From: Xenococcaceae cyanobacterium MO_188.B32
GTDB lineage: Bacteria > Cyanobacteriota > Cyanobacteriia > Cyanobacteriales > Xenococcaceae
Direction: 5' to 3'
Length of the DNA: 49,419 nt
NCBI GenBank assembly: GCA_030065635.1
Contig: JASJDJ010000021.1
Span: forward strand, 1 to 49,419
Program-made: the position numbers and the translations under genes
Part shown: positions 8,180 through 16,996 of the stretch, piece by piece
Numbering within the stretch: position 1 is the first letter of the stretch
How the letters are laid out: every line of letters begins with the position of its first letter
The notes under the pieces: generated by a model
Databases searched by the model: none
What the model saw: only the letters and a program-made list of their open reading frames with translations
What the model was told of the DNA's origin: nothing

Positions 8180-9364
8180 TTAAAAACGCAGAATTTCTGG
8201 TTGATATTCATCGGGAGTCGGTTCGACCACCCAAACTAAACCTTCTCCTGATTCTAAAGCGACTTCTAAATATAGTTTTTCAACTGCGGTAGTTGCTAGA
8301 TCTTCATTACCTTCAAAAGTTTCTAAATCTTCAGTGAGGATTTTTAATTTGAAGCCAGCAGGAATGTTTCCCCCTAAAATAAGGCTACGTAATTCAAAGC
8401 CCCAAATTCCTTCTTCTATATCTAAAGGTAAAATTTTCAGTTCATAAGGACTTTTATCGATCTGAATTTGTTTAGCAAGAGCAACGTTTGCTGTCGGAGT
8501 AATTCCTTCTTGAGAAGAAGTAGCAATACCTCTAGCACCGACTACACTAGGCTGAAATTCTACTTCCCGCCAGCCCAGTTCTCGAGCTAGATTAGTAACT
8601 CCCGCTTGTAGCCATTGTAATACCGAACCTCTGTCTGGAATTCCGCTTGATGTTCCGCGACGTTTTTCGACAAGACGCTTGCACCAAGACTCATTTTGGA
8701 TTAGAGATGCCCATAAGGTAAAAGGAATAGCTAAACGGGGTAGTAAAATCTCAGGATTGCCCAAACGTTGAATTAAATTTTCTGCTTGAGTGGCAGATAT
8801 TGTGGATACTGGTTCGACAGGAACTCGAGTAACTTCTGTACTGCATAATTCTCTAGCTATCAACAGAGCATTAATATCGTTAATAAGATAATCTTCTGTT
8901 AAAGAGTAGGTGCGATCGCTATGATTGTAAACGCCATTAGTTTTTAATTGTTGATGAGTTCCATAACCCCAAACTCTAATGTAGCCATCATCCACGCTGA
9001 CTTGTATTGCTAAATAGTAATCCGCAACCCAACTAGGAATATCTACCCATTCTTGGGGAACTCGCATTTCACTTAAGTCGCTGGCTTCGCTAGGTACGAG
9101 GAGAAATTTGGCATCTCCTACTTCGATCGCGCTACCATTAATTAATTCCCAGTAATTAGTCTGAAAAGAATCGGTTTGAGGAGACTGGTTTTGCTCTTCT
9201 TTTAGCCAAGGCAAAAATACCATCATACAGAGGCGATTGAGATAAGTTTGCCAACGGCTAGCAGAGGTGTTTGCTTTTTGACTTTTTAACCAAGCCTTGT
9301 TGATAGTTACTTCGTCAAGTTCGAGAAATAATTGGGTAGGATCGAATAAGGCTACATCAGACAT
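8180..9364 (-). CDS. DUF1822 family protein
   Basis: 394 residues beginning MSDVALFDPTQLFLELD, with W-x3-L-N-RLC-x3-FLPWL near 38-55. This matches the cyanobacteria-specific DUF1822 family (motifs from the N-terminal helix, VDIPSWVADYYLAIQVS and the C-terminal LVWVVEPTPDEY). The biochemical role is unknown. It starts 27 bp after the sigma-factor gene on the same strand, an arrangement seen repeatedly in cyanobacteria, so the pair is probably one operon and may form a regulatory unit. In other genomes a CHASE2 or CHAT protein often follows; here nothing intact does. Confidence 0.8.
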   Translation of the reverse strand: MSDVALFDPTQLFLELDEVTINKAWLKSQKANTSASRWQTYLNRLCMMVFLPWLKEEQNQSPQTDSFQTNYWELINGSAIEVGDAKFLLVPSEASDLSEMRVPQEWVDIPSWVADYYLAIQVSVDDGYIRVWGYGTHQQLKTNGVYNHSDRTYSLTEDYLINDINALLIARELCSTEVTRVPVEPVSTISATQAENLIQRLGNPEILLPRLAIPFTLWASLIQNESWCKRLVEKRRGTSSGIPDRGSVLQWLQAGVTNLARELGWREVEFQPSVVGARGIATSSQEGITPTANVALAKQIQIDKSPYELKILPLDIEEGIWGFELRSLILGGNIPAGFKLKILTEDLETFEGNEDLATTAVEKLYLEVALESGEGLVWVVEPTPDEYQPEILRF

Positions 9365-9391
9365 GATCGAGTACTCCTAATAGTAATTAAA

Positions 9392-10603
9392 TTATTGATG
9401 ATGGTAGTGACCAGTTAACCATTCTTCTAGTAATTCGCTTATGTCCTTGAGTACGTCTGATGTTAAGGAAATATGCAATTTTTCTTTACTCCATTGTGCT
9501 AGAGATTTAAGCAGAGATTTTCGGACGCGGGCTAATTTACGGGAAACGTTGTATTGCTTAGTTCCCAATTCTGTTGCTATTTCTGCTTGAGTCGATTTTT
9601 GAGCGTAATATAGCTCTAATAGTTTTTGTTCTTCTGGTTTTAAAGTATCAATAGCCGTAATCAATACTTTGCTCATTTCGGCTTGCCGTCGGTCTCGTTC
9701 TTGTACTTCTTCGTCTGTAATTATCTCTGTTAATAGAGAATCATCTATTTCTCCTGACAAAGTGTCCATTATTTCTCCCGAATCATATCCAGGTCGTGGT
9801 TGATTGAGAGAAGTTACATTGGGATAAAGATAAGCACGAGTAGCTCTAACACAGGCTAATAGCCAAATTTCTAAAGTCTCCTCGCTGACTTTTTCTCCCG
9901 GATCGCAGAGTTGAGTAGTACGTTCTCGATTATAAAGTTGAGCGATCGCTAACCAAATTTCTTTGCTAGGCTTAGTTAATCTGCGAGTCGAACTAGCACG
10001 ATTGGGCACATAAAGTATTTTGAAACAATTCCAAGCTAAAAGATACTTTTCAATGGTCTTAGTTGGTAATCCAGCATTTTTTAAAGACTGTTCCAATCTT
10101 TTCTGACTGAGTTTGCGGAGTAATGCCCAATCAGAACAAATATCAATTTCTCGTCTTTGTCTGAGTAACTCGCGAATTAGATTGCTAAAAGTAATTTGTG
10201 CGTAATTTTTTAAGCTACAACCTTGATGGGGATTGAAGCCTTTGAGGACTTTATCAACTCTAGCAATAGCTATCTGAAAACAGTCAGCCACTGTATACTG
10301 AGTGCTAGTAAAACCAAAAATAGTTTTATTAGTAGCCCAAAAACAAACTTCTTGTAAATAAGCGGATAAATGCTGTTGTGCTATTCCTCCTGGTCGATTT
10401 TGCCAAGCTTTATGCCAATAGATTACCCAGAAATTTTCTGAAGCTTCTGAGGAAGATGTTGTAGCTAAAAGCTTAGTCATGTTGCGGTGTAGACGAGAAT
10501 CTATCGCCCAGTGAGCAAAGCGATCGCCATCAAACTGGATAAAAGTAGAAAATATTTTAACTATGCCTTGGCGGGGGAGCATTAATTGACCAAAATAATT
10601 CAA
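9392..10603 (-). CDS. sigma-70 family RNA polymerase sigma factor
   Basis: 403 residues. The middle part (about 115-190) resembles a region-2 helical bundle (GFNPHQGCSLKNYAQITFSN, then LIRELLRQRREI). The C-terminal region 4 (about 315-375) has KPEEQKLLELYYAQKSTQAE followed by IATELGTKQYNVSRKLARVR, a clear helix-turn-helix for -35 recognition. It lacks the canonical region 1.2-2.4 sequence of RpoD and is a divergent type found next to DUF1822 in cyanobacteria. The N-terminus MLPRQGIVKIFSTFIQFDGD fits the family, so M8 (10582) is an alternative start. What it transcribes is not visible here. Confidence 0.8.
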   Translation of the reverse strand: MNYFGQLMLPRQGIVKIFSTFIQFDGDRFAHWAIDSRLHRNMTKLLATTSSSEASENFWVIYWHKAWQNRPGGIAQQHLSAYLQEVCFWATNKTIFGFTSTQYTVADCFQIAIARVDKVLKGFNPHQGCSLKNYAQITFSNLIRELLRQRREIDICSDWALLRKLSQKRLEQSLKNAGLPTKTIEKYLLAWNCFKILYVPNRASSTRRLTKPSKEIWLAIAQLYNRERTTQLCDPGEKVSEETLEIWLLACVRATRAYLYPNVTSLNQPRPGYDSGEIMDTLSGEIDDSLLTEIITDEEVQERDRRQAEMSKVLITAIDTLKPEEQKLLELYYAQKSTQAEIATELGTKQYNVSRKLARVRKSLLKSLAQWSKEKLHISLTSDVLKDISELLEEWLTGHYHHQ

Positions 10604-10824
10604 TAGTTATTACGACACATAATGGAGACACCTCTCCATCCTATACTTTTTGTTTAAATTACTACACTATGGTTATTCAAAACTTTGACTATTCTTGGCA
10701 AGATGATGTTTAACAGTGAGCAGTAAACAGTTATCAGTTTAATCAGAGATCTACGAGGTTAGAATCAACAAGCGGTCGCTTTTTGTTTTATTCTGAAGAA
10801 CGAACTCAATTGTAAAATCTTCTT

Positions 10825-11220
10825 ATGACTGATTCATCAGATAAAGAAGCGGTTTTAGCTGCCAACCAAGCCTTTTACCATGCCTTCTCTAATAAGGACA
10901 TCAAGGGCATGAACCTCCTTTGGTGGCAGGGCACAACTAGTTTGTGCATTCACCCTGGGGGGAGAGTGCTGACAGGATGGGAGTCGATTCGAGCTTCTTG
11001 GGAATCTATTTTTAAAAATACCGATTCGATGGAAATAGATATCGAAATTATTAAGATAGAAATCGAGCGAGCTCTCGCCTATGTAGTCGTCGGCGAAACC
11101 GTGTTGCAGTCGAGTCGAGGTAGAAAACTGAAAGCACAATCGATAGCAACCAATCTCTTTCAAAATATGGCACAAAAATGGTATTTGGTTCACCATCATG
11201 GCAGTCCCATTGTGCGCTAG
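10825..11220 (+). CDS. NTF2-like / SnoaL-type small protein
   Basis: 131 residues with the cone-like alpha+beta NTF2 fold pattern: N-terminal helix EAVLAANQAFYHAFSNKDIK, then CIHPGGRVLTGWESIRASWE (H-P-G-G, G-W/R-x-x-I-x-x-S-W), and a C-terminal beta strand WYLVHHHGSP. The His-rich C-terminal strand is typical of the cyanobacterial nuclear-transport-factor-2-like family. Members bind small molecules or act as scaffolds; no catalytic residues can be assigned. It is monocistronic and divergent from the sigma factor. Confidence 0.82.
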   Translation: MTDSSDKEAVLAANQAFYHAFSNKDIKGMNLLWWQGTTSLCIHPGGRVLTGWESIRASWESIFKNTDSMEIDIEIIKIEIERALAYVVVGETVLQSSRGRKLKAQSIATNLFQNMAQKWYLVHHHGSPIVR

Positions 11221-11465
11221 TTAACCCGAACTCGTATTGAAGCGGAAATACTTATTCTTTCACTTAAAAATTGCTCTTTAAATTTAGAGGGTGATTTTTA
11301 ATAGACCGCGCTGTGGAGAAATTTGAGAAAGGCTATATCTGTTTTTAACTACAATGAAACAGTCTCCTTTGGCATTAAGTTTTTGCTAAGTTTAGATTTA
11401 ATCTTCGGGAAAATTCTATGATTTAAGAATAAGAGCAGTTAATTAATAGCTCATTTTTGAAAATC

Positions 11466-12377
11466 ATGTTTAATAATTGGAAATTAAGAAAAAAATTTAC
11501 ATTTTTTCTCCTGCTAATTTTAATAGCTGGGTTAGCTTCAATCGGGACGGCTTTGAATTTTGTACTTAAAAAAGACACAGAAAATCAAATTGCCAATAAA
11601 GCATTAATTTTGATTGAAACGATGAATTCGGTGCGAGACTACACTAGCACCCAGGTACAACCAGAATTAGCCGATCGCATTGATTCAGTTTTTTTACCTG
11701 AAACTATTCCTGCCTACTCGGCTAGAGAAGTGTTTGAAGGGTTACGCCAGAAAGATAGAGATTATCGCAATTTCTTCTATAAAGAAGCTACTATTAATCC
11801 TAGTAATCTAAGAGATAAAGCTAATCCTTTTGAGAAAAAATTGGTAGAAAAATTTATTGCCAAAGAAGAAGTTAGAGAGCAAAGAGGATTCTACACGGCT
11901 CCTGGAGGCAAACTTTTTTATATTGCTCGTCCTATTAAAATAACTGATGCAAGCTGTTTGCGATGTCATAGTACTCCCGATGTTGCGCCTAAAAGCGTGA
12001 TCGATCGCTATGGTTCCGTAAATGGGATGGGTTGGAAACTAAATGAAATTGTCGGAGCGCAAATTATTTCTGTTCCAGCAGAAACGGTAATTACTAAGGC
12101 TAACCAATCTTTTGTGATTATTATGGCAATTGTGTCTGTTATTTTTGCTCTCGTAATTGTGTTAGTAAATTATTTACTCAATCGGCATGTTATTAATCCC
12201 CTCAAGAAAATGGCAAGAGTAGCAGAAGAAGTTAGTACTGGTTATATGGATGCAGAATTTGAACAAAGTGCCAATGATGAAATTGGTAATTTGGCAGAAG
12301 CTTTTAAACGGATGAAATTAAGTTTAGCTATTGCAATGAATAGAATTAGCCAAGTGAAAAAAATGAATCGAGAATGA
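11466..12377 (+). CDS. Tll0287-like (DUF3365) haem-sensor protein with HAMP
   Basis: 303 residues from ATG 11466; an upstream TTG at 11457 is less likely. A membrane helix lies at about 11-30, a periplasmic Tll0287-like domain at about 36-212, a second helix at about 217-240 and a HAMP domain at about 240-292. The sensor domain has SCLRCHSTPD with C164, C167 and H168, a c-type CxxCH haem site, so the domain should be exported and carry covalent haem. No kinase or MCP module follows HAMP, so output must go through a partner. The gene ends 8 bp from the convergent CheW-like gene at the edge of the GAF-receptor island. A redox or gas sensor feeding that island is plausible but inferred. Confidence 0.85.
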   Translation: MFNNWKLRKKFTFFLLLILIAGLASIGTALNFVLKKDTENQIANKALILIETMNSVRDYTSTQVQPELADRIDSVFLPETIPAYSAREVFEGLRQKDRDYRNFFYKEATINPSNLRDKANPFEKKLVEKFIAKEEVREQRGFYTAPGGKLFYIARPIKITDASCLRCHSTPDVAPKSVIDRYGSVNGMGWKLNEIVGAQIISVPAETVITKANQSFVIIMAIVSVIFALVIVLVNYLLNRHVINPLKKMARVAEEVSTGYMDAEFEQSANDEIGNLAEAFKRMKLSLAIAMNRISQVKKMNRE

Positions 12378-12385
12378 TTTTGCTT

Positions 12386-13549
12386 TTACCAAATTTGCTC
12401 GAGCAAAGCAGCAACATTAATTACTCTTACCCTACTCCACTGCTCCCACCAAGAGAAGCCGTAGCAATAGCTAAGAGGATGAGCGACAGGTTGAATAATT
12501 AATTCTGGCTGAGTAACTAAACGCTCGATCGCTGACTCTAGAGCAATAAGTTGCTGACCTTGCTTAATTATCAGTATTAGCTTCATCTCTGAAAAAAATA
12601 CAGTTGACCTCGTCGAATCAGAATTTAGCTCTGGCAGAGTAAAACCCTTCAGCAATTCAGATAATCGATAAATGGGGATAGTTTGTTGTTGCCATTGTAG
12701 AAAGTCCTGTCCCCCTGTTTGAATAATCTGTTCGGCTTTGGGCATTAGGTTGGCTTCAATCCTGTCATAAGGTATGGTAAAGATGTCAGAACCTACTAAC
12801 CAAACAAGTAAGTTAGCAGTTTGTAGGGTTAGTTCTGAAGACCCAGGATGAATATTTTCAATATCTTCTAATATTTTGAACTCATCTAGGGTGAATGATT
12901 CAATCCCTATTGTTCGAGTAGAGTCTAATTTGCTATCCTTGCAGGCGAGAGATGGTGGTGTTTCTAAGGCAACACGGGCCCTTGCTGCTCGATCTGTATT
13001 GAGATAAGGAAGTAAGGACAATTTCAGAGCTTCACCAGCTTCCAGCACATCTCTTTTTAGCTTAGAGTCCAAGGTACTCCGCCTTAAGAAGGCGGAACGG
13101 GGGTCTGAAATGGAGGAGGCATGGGGCGAGGTTGCCTCGCCACGGACAGCTAGAGTATCTGAACCAAGTTCAGATACCGTGTCCTCCCCTTGTGAAATCT
13201 GTTGCGACGCAGGTTCGCGGATCGCCGACTCGCCTGCTTGGACTTCGTTAATCTCAACAACTTTTTTTGGTTGAATAGAGCTCAGTAAAATTTCCAAGCG
13301 ATAGGCTGAAATTTGGACTTCAATTATATCCAGATCGGCAGCATCACTTTGAAGAATACGCATAAAATCAATAGCTAAAGCTATGGTTAGATTCGGAAAC
13401 TCAAGCAACACTATTGGTTGTGTTAACTCTAGCAATGTTTCCTGAATATAATCTAAGATTTCCCGAGCTTCTTCTTGAAAAAGCTTAAATAGCTCGGGGT
13501 TACACCCTGTTGATTGATGTTTACAAGAGACAATTGGCACGCTAAACAC
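12386..13549 (-). CDS. CheW-like adaptor with HPt-like N-terminus
   Basis: 387 residues. The first 95 resemble the start of CheA-type HPt or P1-like helices (NPELFKLFQEEAREILDYIQ) but have no phosphoryl-accepting His in the usual place. A long low-complexity linker (about 100-165) includes an in-frame structured repeat. Residues about 240-385 are CheW-like: LLVWLVGSDIFTIPYDRIEA, then QQTIPIYRLSELL, and the closing WEQWSRVRVINVAALLEQIW. The family couples receptors to CheA. It lies 134 bp downstream of the four-GAF receptor on the same strand, so it is probably its dedicated adaptor. No CheA or CheY is in the window. Confidence 0.75.
   Translation of the reverse strand: MFSVPIVSCKHQSTGCNPELFKLFQEEAREILDYIQETLLELTQPIVLLEFPNLTIALAIDFMRILQSDAADLDIIEVQISAYRLEILLSSIQPKKVVEINEVQAGESAIREPASQQISQGEDTVSELGSDTLAVRGEATSPHASSISDPRSAFLRRSTLDSKLKRDVLEAGEALKLSLLPYLNTDRAARARVALETPPSLACKDSKLDSTRTIGIESFTLDEFKILEDIENIHPGSSELTLQTANLLVWLVGSDIFTIPYDRIEANLMPKAEQIIQTGGQDFLQWQQQTIPIYRLSELLKGFTLPELNSDSTRSTVFFSEMKLILIIKQGQQLIALESAIERLVTQPELIIQPVAHPLSYCYGFSWWEQWSRVRVINVAALLEQIW
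13079..13177. repeat. three consecutive perfect hairpins inside the CheW-like gene
   Basis: Stem 1: CCGCCTT (13079-13085) with AAGGCGG (13089-13095). Stem 2: GGCGAGG (13125-13131) with CCTCGCC (13135-13141). Stem 3: GTATCTGAAC (13155-13164) with GTTCAGATAC (13168-13177). Each has a 3-base loop. The block is more G/C-rich than its surroundings, keeps the frame open and encodes only the linker of the CheW-like protein, so it looks like an inserted palindromic repeat. Confidence 0.8.
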
Positions 13550-13683
13550 TCTGATTGATAAGGATACTTTGCCTAAAGCATCTTACGTCGATCGCGTTCT
13601 TTGATAATCGAAATAGGGCAATTTAGTACCACTACTCATACACAAATATACAAAAATAGTTCCAATTAATTTTCAGACTTGTT

Positions 13684-16600
13684 CTAGAGTTGTTTAGTTA
13701 AAGCTGCGAGTCGGTTGAAAGACTCGGCAATAGCCAAAGAATGCTTCGAGATGTTATTAGCAAGGTTGGCAACTTCTTGAATAGATTGCCTCACAGAAGC
13801 AGAAACCTGTATTTGATTTTCGGCAGCACGAGCAATTTTATCTACTAGCAAGCCCCTGTTAATATTAGCAAGAGGAATCTGATTTAGCTTTTGCTGAACA
13901 TCTTTGAGGGCATCAGTTCCGTTAGTTAGCTTTAGCCGACTAGAATCTAATGCCGTTACTGCCTCGCGAGTTGCTGTTTCGAGCGTGAATAACAAAGGAT
14001 TAATTTGCGCGCTGGCTTCGTATAACTGTTGCATCGAAGACAGAACAGTATCGGTAAGCTCCACAACAGAATCTTGAGGAATTCTCTCAGTCCTACTTAT
14101 GGCAATAGTTACGTTCATAGACTGTTGGGCTATTTGTTTGCCTAAATCTTGGATTAGATTGACTATTTCTACCAGTTTGGGAGAAGACTGGCTCAAATGC
14201 ATAATTTTAACCGCAGCATCGTTAACTGAATCTTGGATAGCAGTAATACTGCCCACTGTCTGATTTAAAGTTTCTTGTAAGAGTTGTATCTTTAAGGTAT
14301 CTTGCTGCTCCTGACGTTTAACTTGTTGAATATCCACTACTTGACCTCTAACAGCATCACTCACCTCTTGAATTTGATGTAGAACATCCATAACTGTTTC
14401 AGACTGTTGTAAGGCTTCTTGAGAAAGAGTTTGGTAAGTAGCAGTGCTATCTGCTAATATTTCTGATACTTGTCGATCTGCTACTTCTTTTTGTTGTTGC
14501 ACCCGATCGAAAATTTTGTTCGCTGTTAGGGAAGATTGTTCTAGCTCGCGAAGCAGCTTGGCATTATCAAGAGCAAAGCCAACTTGAGTAGCGATTTGAG
14601 TTACCCAACGAATTTCATATTGCTGCCATTGACGGGGAGCAGAACACTGGTGAGCTACCAATAAACCAAATAACTTACCCTCATTGATAATAGGCGTGAC
14701 TAAATTGGCTTTGACTTCTAGCTTTTCTAGTTGTTCTATATAGCAAGAAGTCATCCCCGATTCATAGATATTGTCTAACGCCCTAACTCTACCATCGCGG
14801 TACTTTTCTAGATATCTAGCTTCAAAACAAGGGTCGTTGATAATTTTTCCTAAGGCTCTCGTCCAACCAAGAGTAACAGATTCAGCAATGACCTCTCCAT
14901 ATTTGTCTTGATTGAGACTATAGACTACTACGCGATCGCACTTTAAGGCTCGGCGAACCTCTTCGACGGAAATATTGAGAATATCTTTTTGCTGGAGGGA
15001 TTGGCGGATATGTCGAACAGCCTGGGTAAAAAACTGAGTCCATTGGGTTTCGGTTTCGGTTTGCTTTTCTAGCTGCTCTCGTTTGGCGATCAGTTGCGCA
15101 CGCTCTAGTGCCAAGCCTACTTGAGTAGCCAGCTTGCTCAAGAAATCAATTTCTTGTGGTTGCCATTTATGGGGTTGCTCACAATGATGGGCTACCAACA
15201 AGCCGAAAATTTTATTTTCTACTATGATGGGCGTAACTAAATTGGCTTTAACCTCTAATTTTTCTAGTTGCTCGACGTAGCAGAGGGTCATACCTGCTTT
15301 GTAGATATTGTCTAAAGCTTCAACTCGACCATTTTGGTACTTTTCCAGATACCTAGTTTCAAAACAAGGGTCTTGAATAGTTATACCAATAGATCTTGTC
15401 CAACCAGGGGCGACTGATTCTGCTATTACCTTTCCGTAGGAATCTCGATTAAGACCATAGACTACCACGCGATCGCAATTTAAGACGCGACGAGCTTCTT
15501 CTACTGACATTGCCAGAATATCTGACTGTTTGTTGTATCCGCGTAGATACTTAATACATTCTTGTAAAGCCCGTGTCCATTGATTGCCACTATCTGCCTG
15601 TTGTTGCAGGTCGGTAGAACTAGCTAGCAATTTGGCATTATCGAGAGCAAAGCCTACCTGGGTGGCAATTTGGGTGACCCAACGGATTTCGTACTGCTGC
15701 CAGGTACGGGGACTAGAACACTGATGGGCTACCAGTAAACCAAATAACTTTCCTTCATTGATAATCGGCGTGACTAAATTGGCTTTGACTTCTAATTTTT
15801 CTAGTTGCTCGATATAACAAGAAGTCATTCCTGCTTCATGAATGTTATCGAGGGCACGAACTCTACCATTTTCGTATTTTTCCAGGTATTTGCTTTCAAA
15901 GCAGGGGTCTTTAATCGTGATACCCAAGGCTCTTGTCCAACCTGGTGTCACGGATTCCGCTATGACTACCCCATACTTATCCTCATTCAAGCTATAGACT
16001 ACTACCCGCTGGCAATCTAAAACTCGACGCACTTCTTCGACCGTAACATTGAGAATATCTTTCTGGTTCAGGGATTGACGGATATGTCTAGTGGCATCGG
16101 TAAAAAACTTTGTCCACTGGGCTTCGATTTCTGCTTGTTGTTTGAGTCGAGCAGATTCTGCTAGCAGTTTGGCATTATTCAAGGTCAAGCCAGCTTGAGT
16201 AGCGAGTTGGGACAAGCACTCGATTTCCTCTGGCTGCCATTGGCGTGGTTGAGAACACTGGTGTATTACTAATAAGCCAAATAACTTGCCTTTTTGCAAA
16301 ATTGGGGCAACTAAGCTAGCTTTGACTTCTATATCTTCTAATTGCTCGATATAGTATTGACCGATTTCTGAACTATATATATCATTAAAAGCCTTGACCT
16401 GCCCATTTTGGTATATATCCATGCACTTGGCTTCCAAACAAGGGTCGTCGATAGTCATCCCCAATGTCTTCCTCCAACCTGGAATAACTGCTTCGGCAAT
16501 AACTGTTCCCCGAGATGGTTCGGTGAGGCTATAAATTACTGCGCGCTCGCACTCCATTAATCTGCGGGCTTCTTCGACAGTGATGGTTAAAATTTTTTCT

Positions 16601-16776
16601 TTACTAGTTGCTTGATGTAGCTCTTGGATAACATCTTGAGGCAACTGGGTTAGTTCTACTGACCAAGCTACTTGGCTGTTACTAAATTCTTCTTCGAGCA
16701 AAGGTTGACTATCTCGAAAACTTGAATTAGTTAAGTTTCGATCGTTATTAGGTTCAGGATTTAAGGCTGAAGTCAT
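13684..16776 (-). CDS. soluble four-GAF (cyanobacteriochrome-like) chemoreceptor
   Basis: 1030 residues, no membrane segment. Four tandem GAF domains lie at about 50-205, 227-385, 405-563 and 585-745. Each has the cyanobacteriochrome-type core GW-x8-DPCF (DXCF motif; DPCL in GAF1) with C113, C292, C471 and C650, and ends FGLLVAHQC. GAF2-4 have a Cys at the bilin-attachment position followed by Tyr instead of the usual His (C320, C499, C678); GAF1 has Tyr141 there and should not attach bilin. Coiled-coil linkers repeat between domains. Residues about 750-1030 form a long helical MCP-like hairpin whose tip (EIVNLIQDLGKQIAQQ) departs from the standard MCP tip. The role is probably light-responsive signalling (motility or other) through the CheW-like protein encoded downstream. 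Chromophore binding is inferred. Confidence 0.82.
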   Translation of the reverse strand: MTSALNPEPNNDRNLTNSSFRDSQPLLEEEFSNSQVAWSVELTQLPQDVIQELHQATSKEKILTITVEEARRLMECERAVIYSLTEPSRGTVIAEAVIPGWRKTLGMTIDDPCLEAKCMDIYQNGQVKAFNDIYSSEIGQYYIEQLEDIEVKASLVAPILQKGKLFGLLVIHQCSQPRQWQPEEIECLSQLATQAGLTLNNAKLLAESARLKQQAEIEAQWTKFFTDATRHIRQSLNQKDILNVTVEEVRRVLDCQRVVVYSLNEDKYGVVIAESVTPGWTRALGITIKDPCFESKYLEKYENGRVRALDNIHEAGMTSCYIEQLEKLEVKANLVTPIINEGKLFGLLVAHQCSSPRTWQQYEIRWVTQIATQVGFALDNAKLLASSTDLQQQADSGNQWTRALQECIKYLRGYNKQSDILAMSVEEARRVLNCDRVVVYGLNRDSYGKVIAESVAPGWTRSIGITIQDPCFETRYLEKYQNGRVEALDNIYKAGMTLCYVEQLEKLEVKANLVTPIIVENKIFGLLVAHHCEQPHKWQPQEIDFLSKLATQVGLALERAQLIAKREQLEKQTETETQWTQFFTQAVRHIRQSLQQKDILNISVEEVRRALKCDRVVVYSLNQDKYGEVIAESVTLGWTRALGKIINDPCFEARYLEKYRDGRVRALDNIYESGMTSCYIEQLEKLEVKANLVTPIINEGKLFGLLVAHQCSAPRQWQQYEIRWVTQIATQVGFALDNAKLLRELEQSSLTANKIFDRVQQQKEVADRQVSEILADSTATYQTLSQEALQQSETVMDVLHQIQEVSDAVRGQVVDIQQVKRQEQQDTLKIQLLQETLNQTVGSITAIQDSVNDAAVKIMHLSQSSPKLVEIVNLIQDLGKQIAQQSMNVTIAISRTERIPQDSVVELTDTVLSSMQQLYEASAQINPLLFTLETATREAVTALDSSRLKLTNGTDALKDVQQKLNQIPLANINRGLLVDKIARAAENQIQVSASVRQSIQEVANLANNISKHSLAIAESFNRLAALTKQL

Positions 16777-16996
16777 TGATAATTTTCTTAGTAAGAATAT
16801 TTTAAGTTGAAACTACTGAATTAATAGATTAGAAGAAAATAGGTTACAAGTATAAATTTAAGTAAAAATACTGGGTAAAGCAATTTCTAATTAAAAACTT
16901 CAGCAATAATGCTTAAATGTTTGCACTCATAGCTTGAGTTTACAACAACCATATTATGAAAAAATAAAAATACTGAAAAAATAAAGCAGCTAATTT

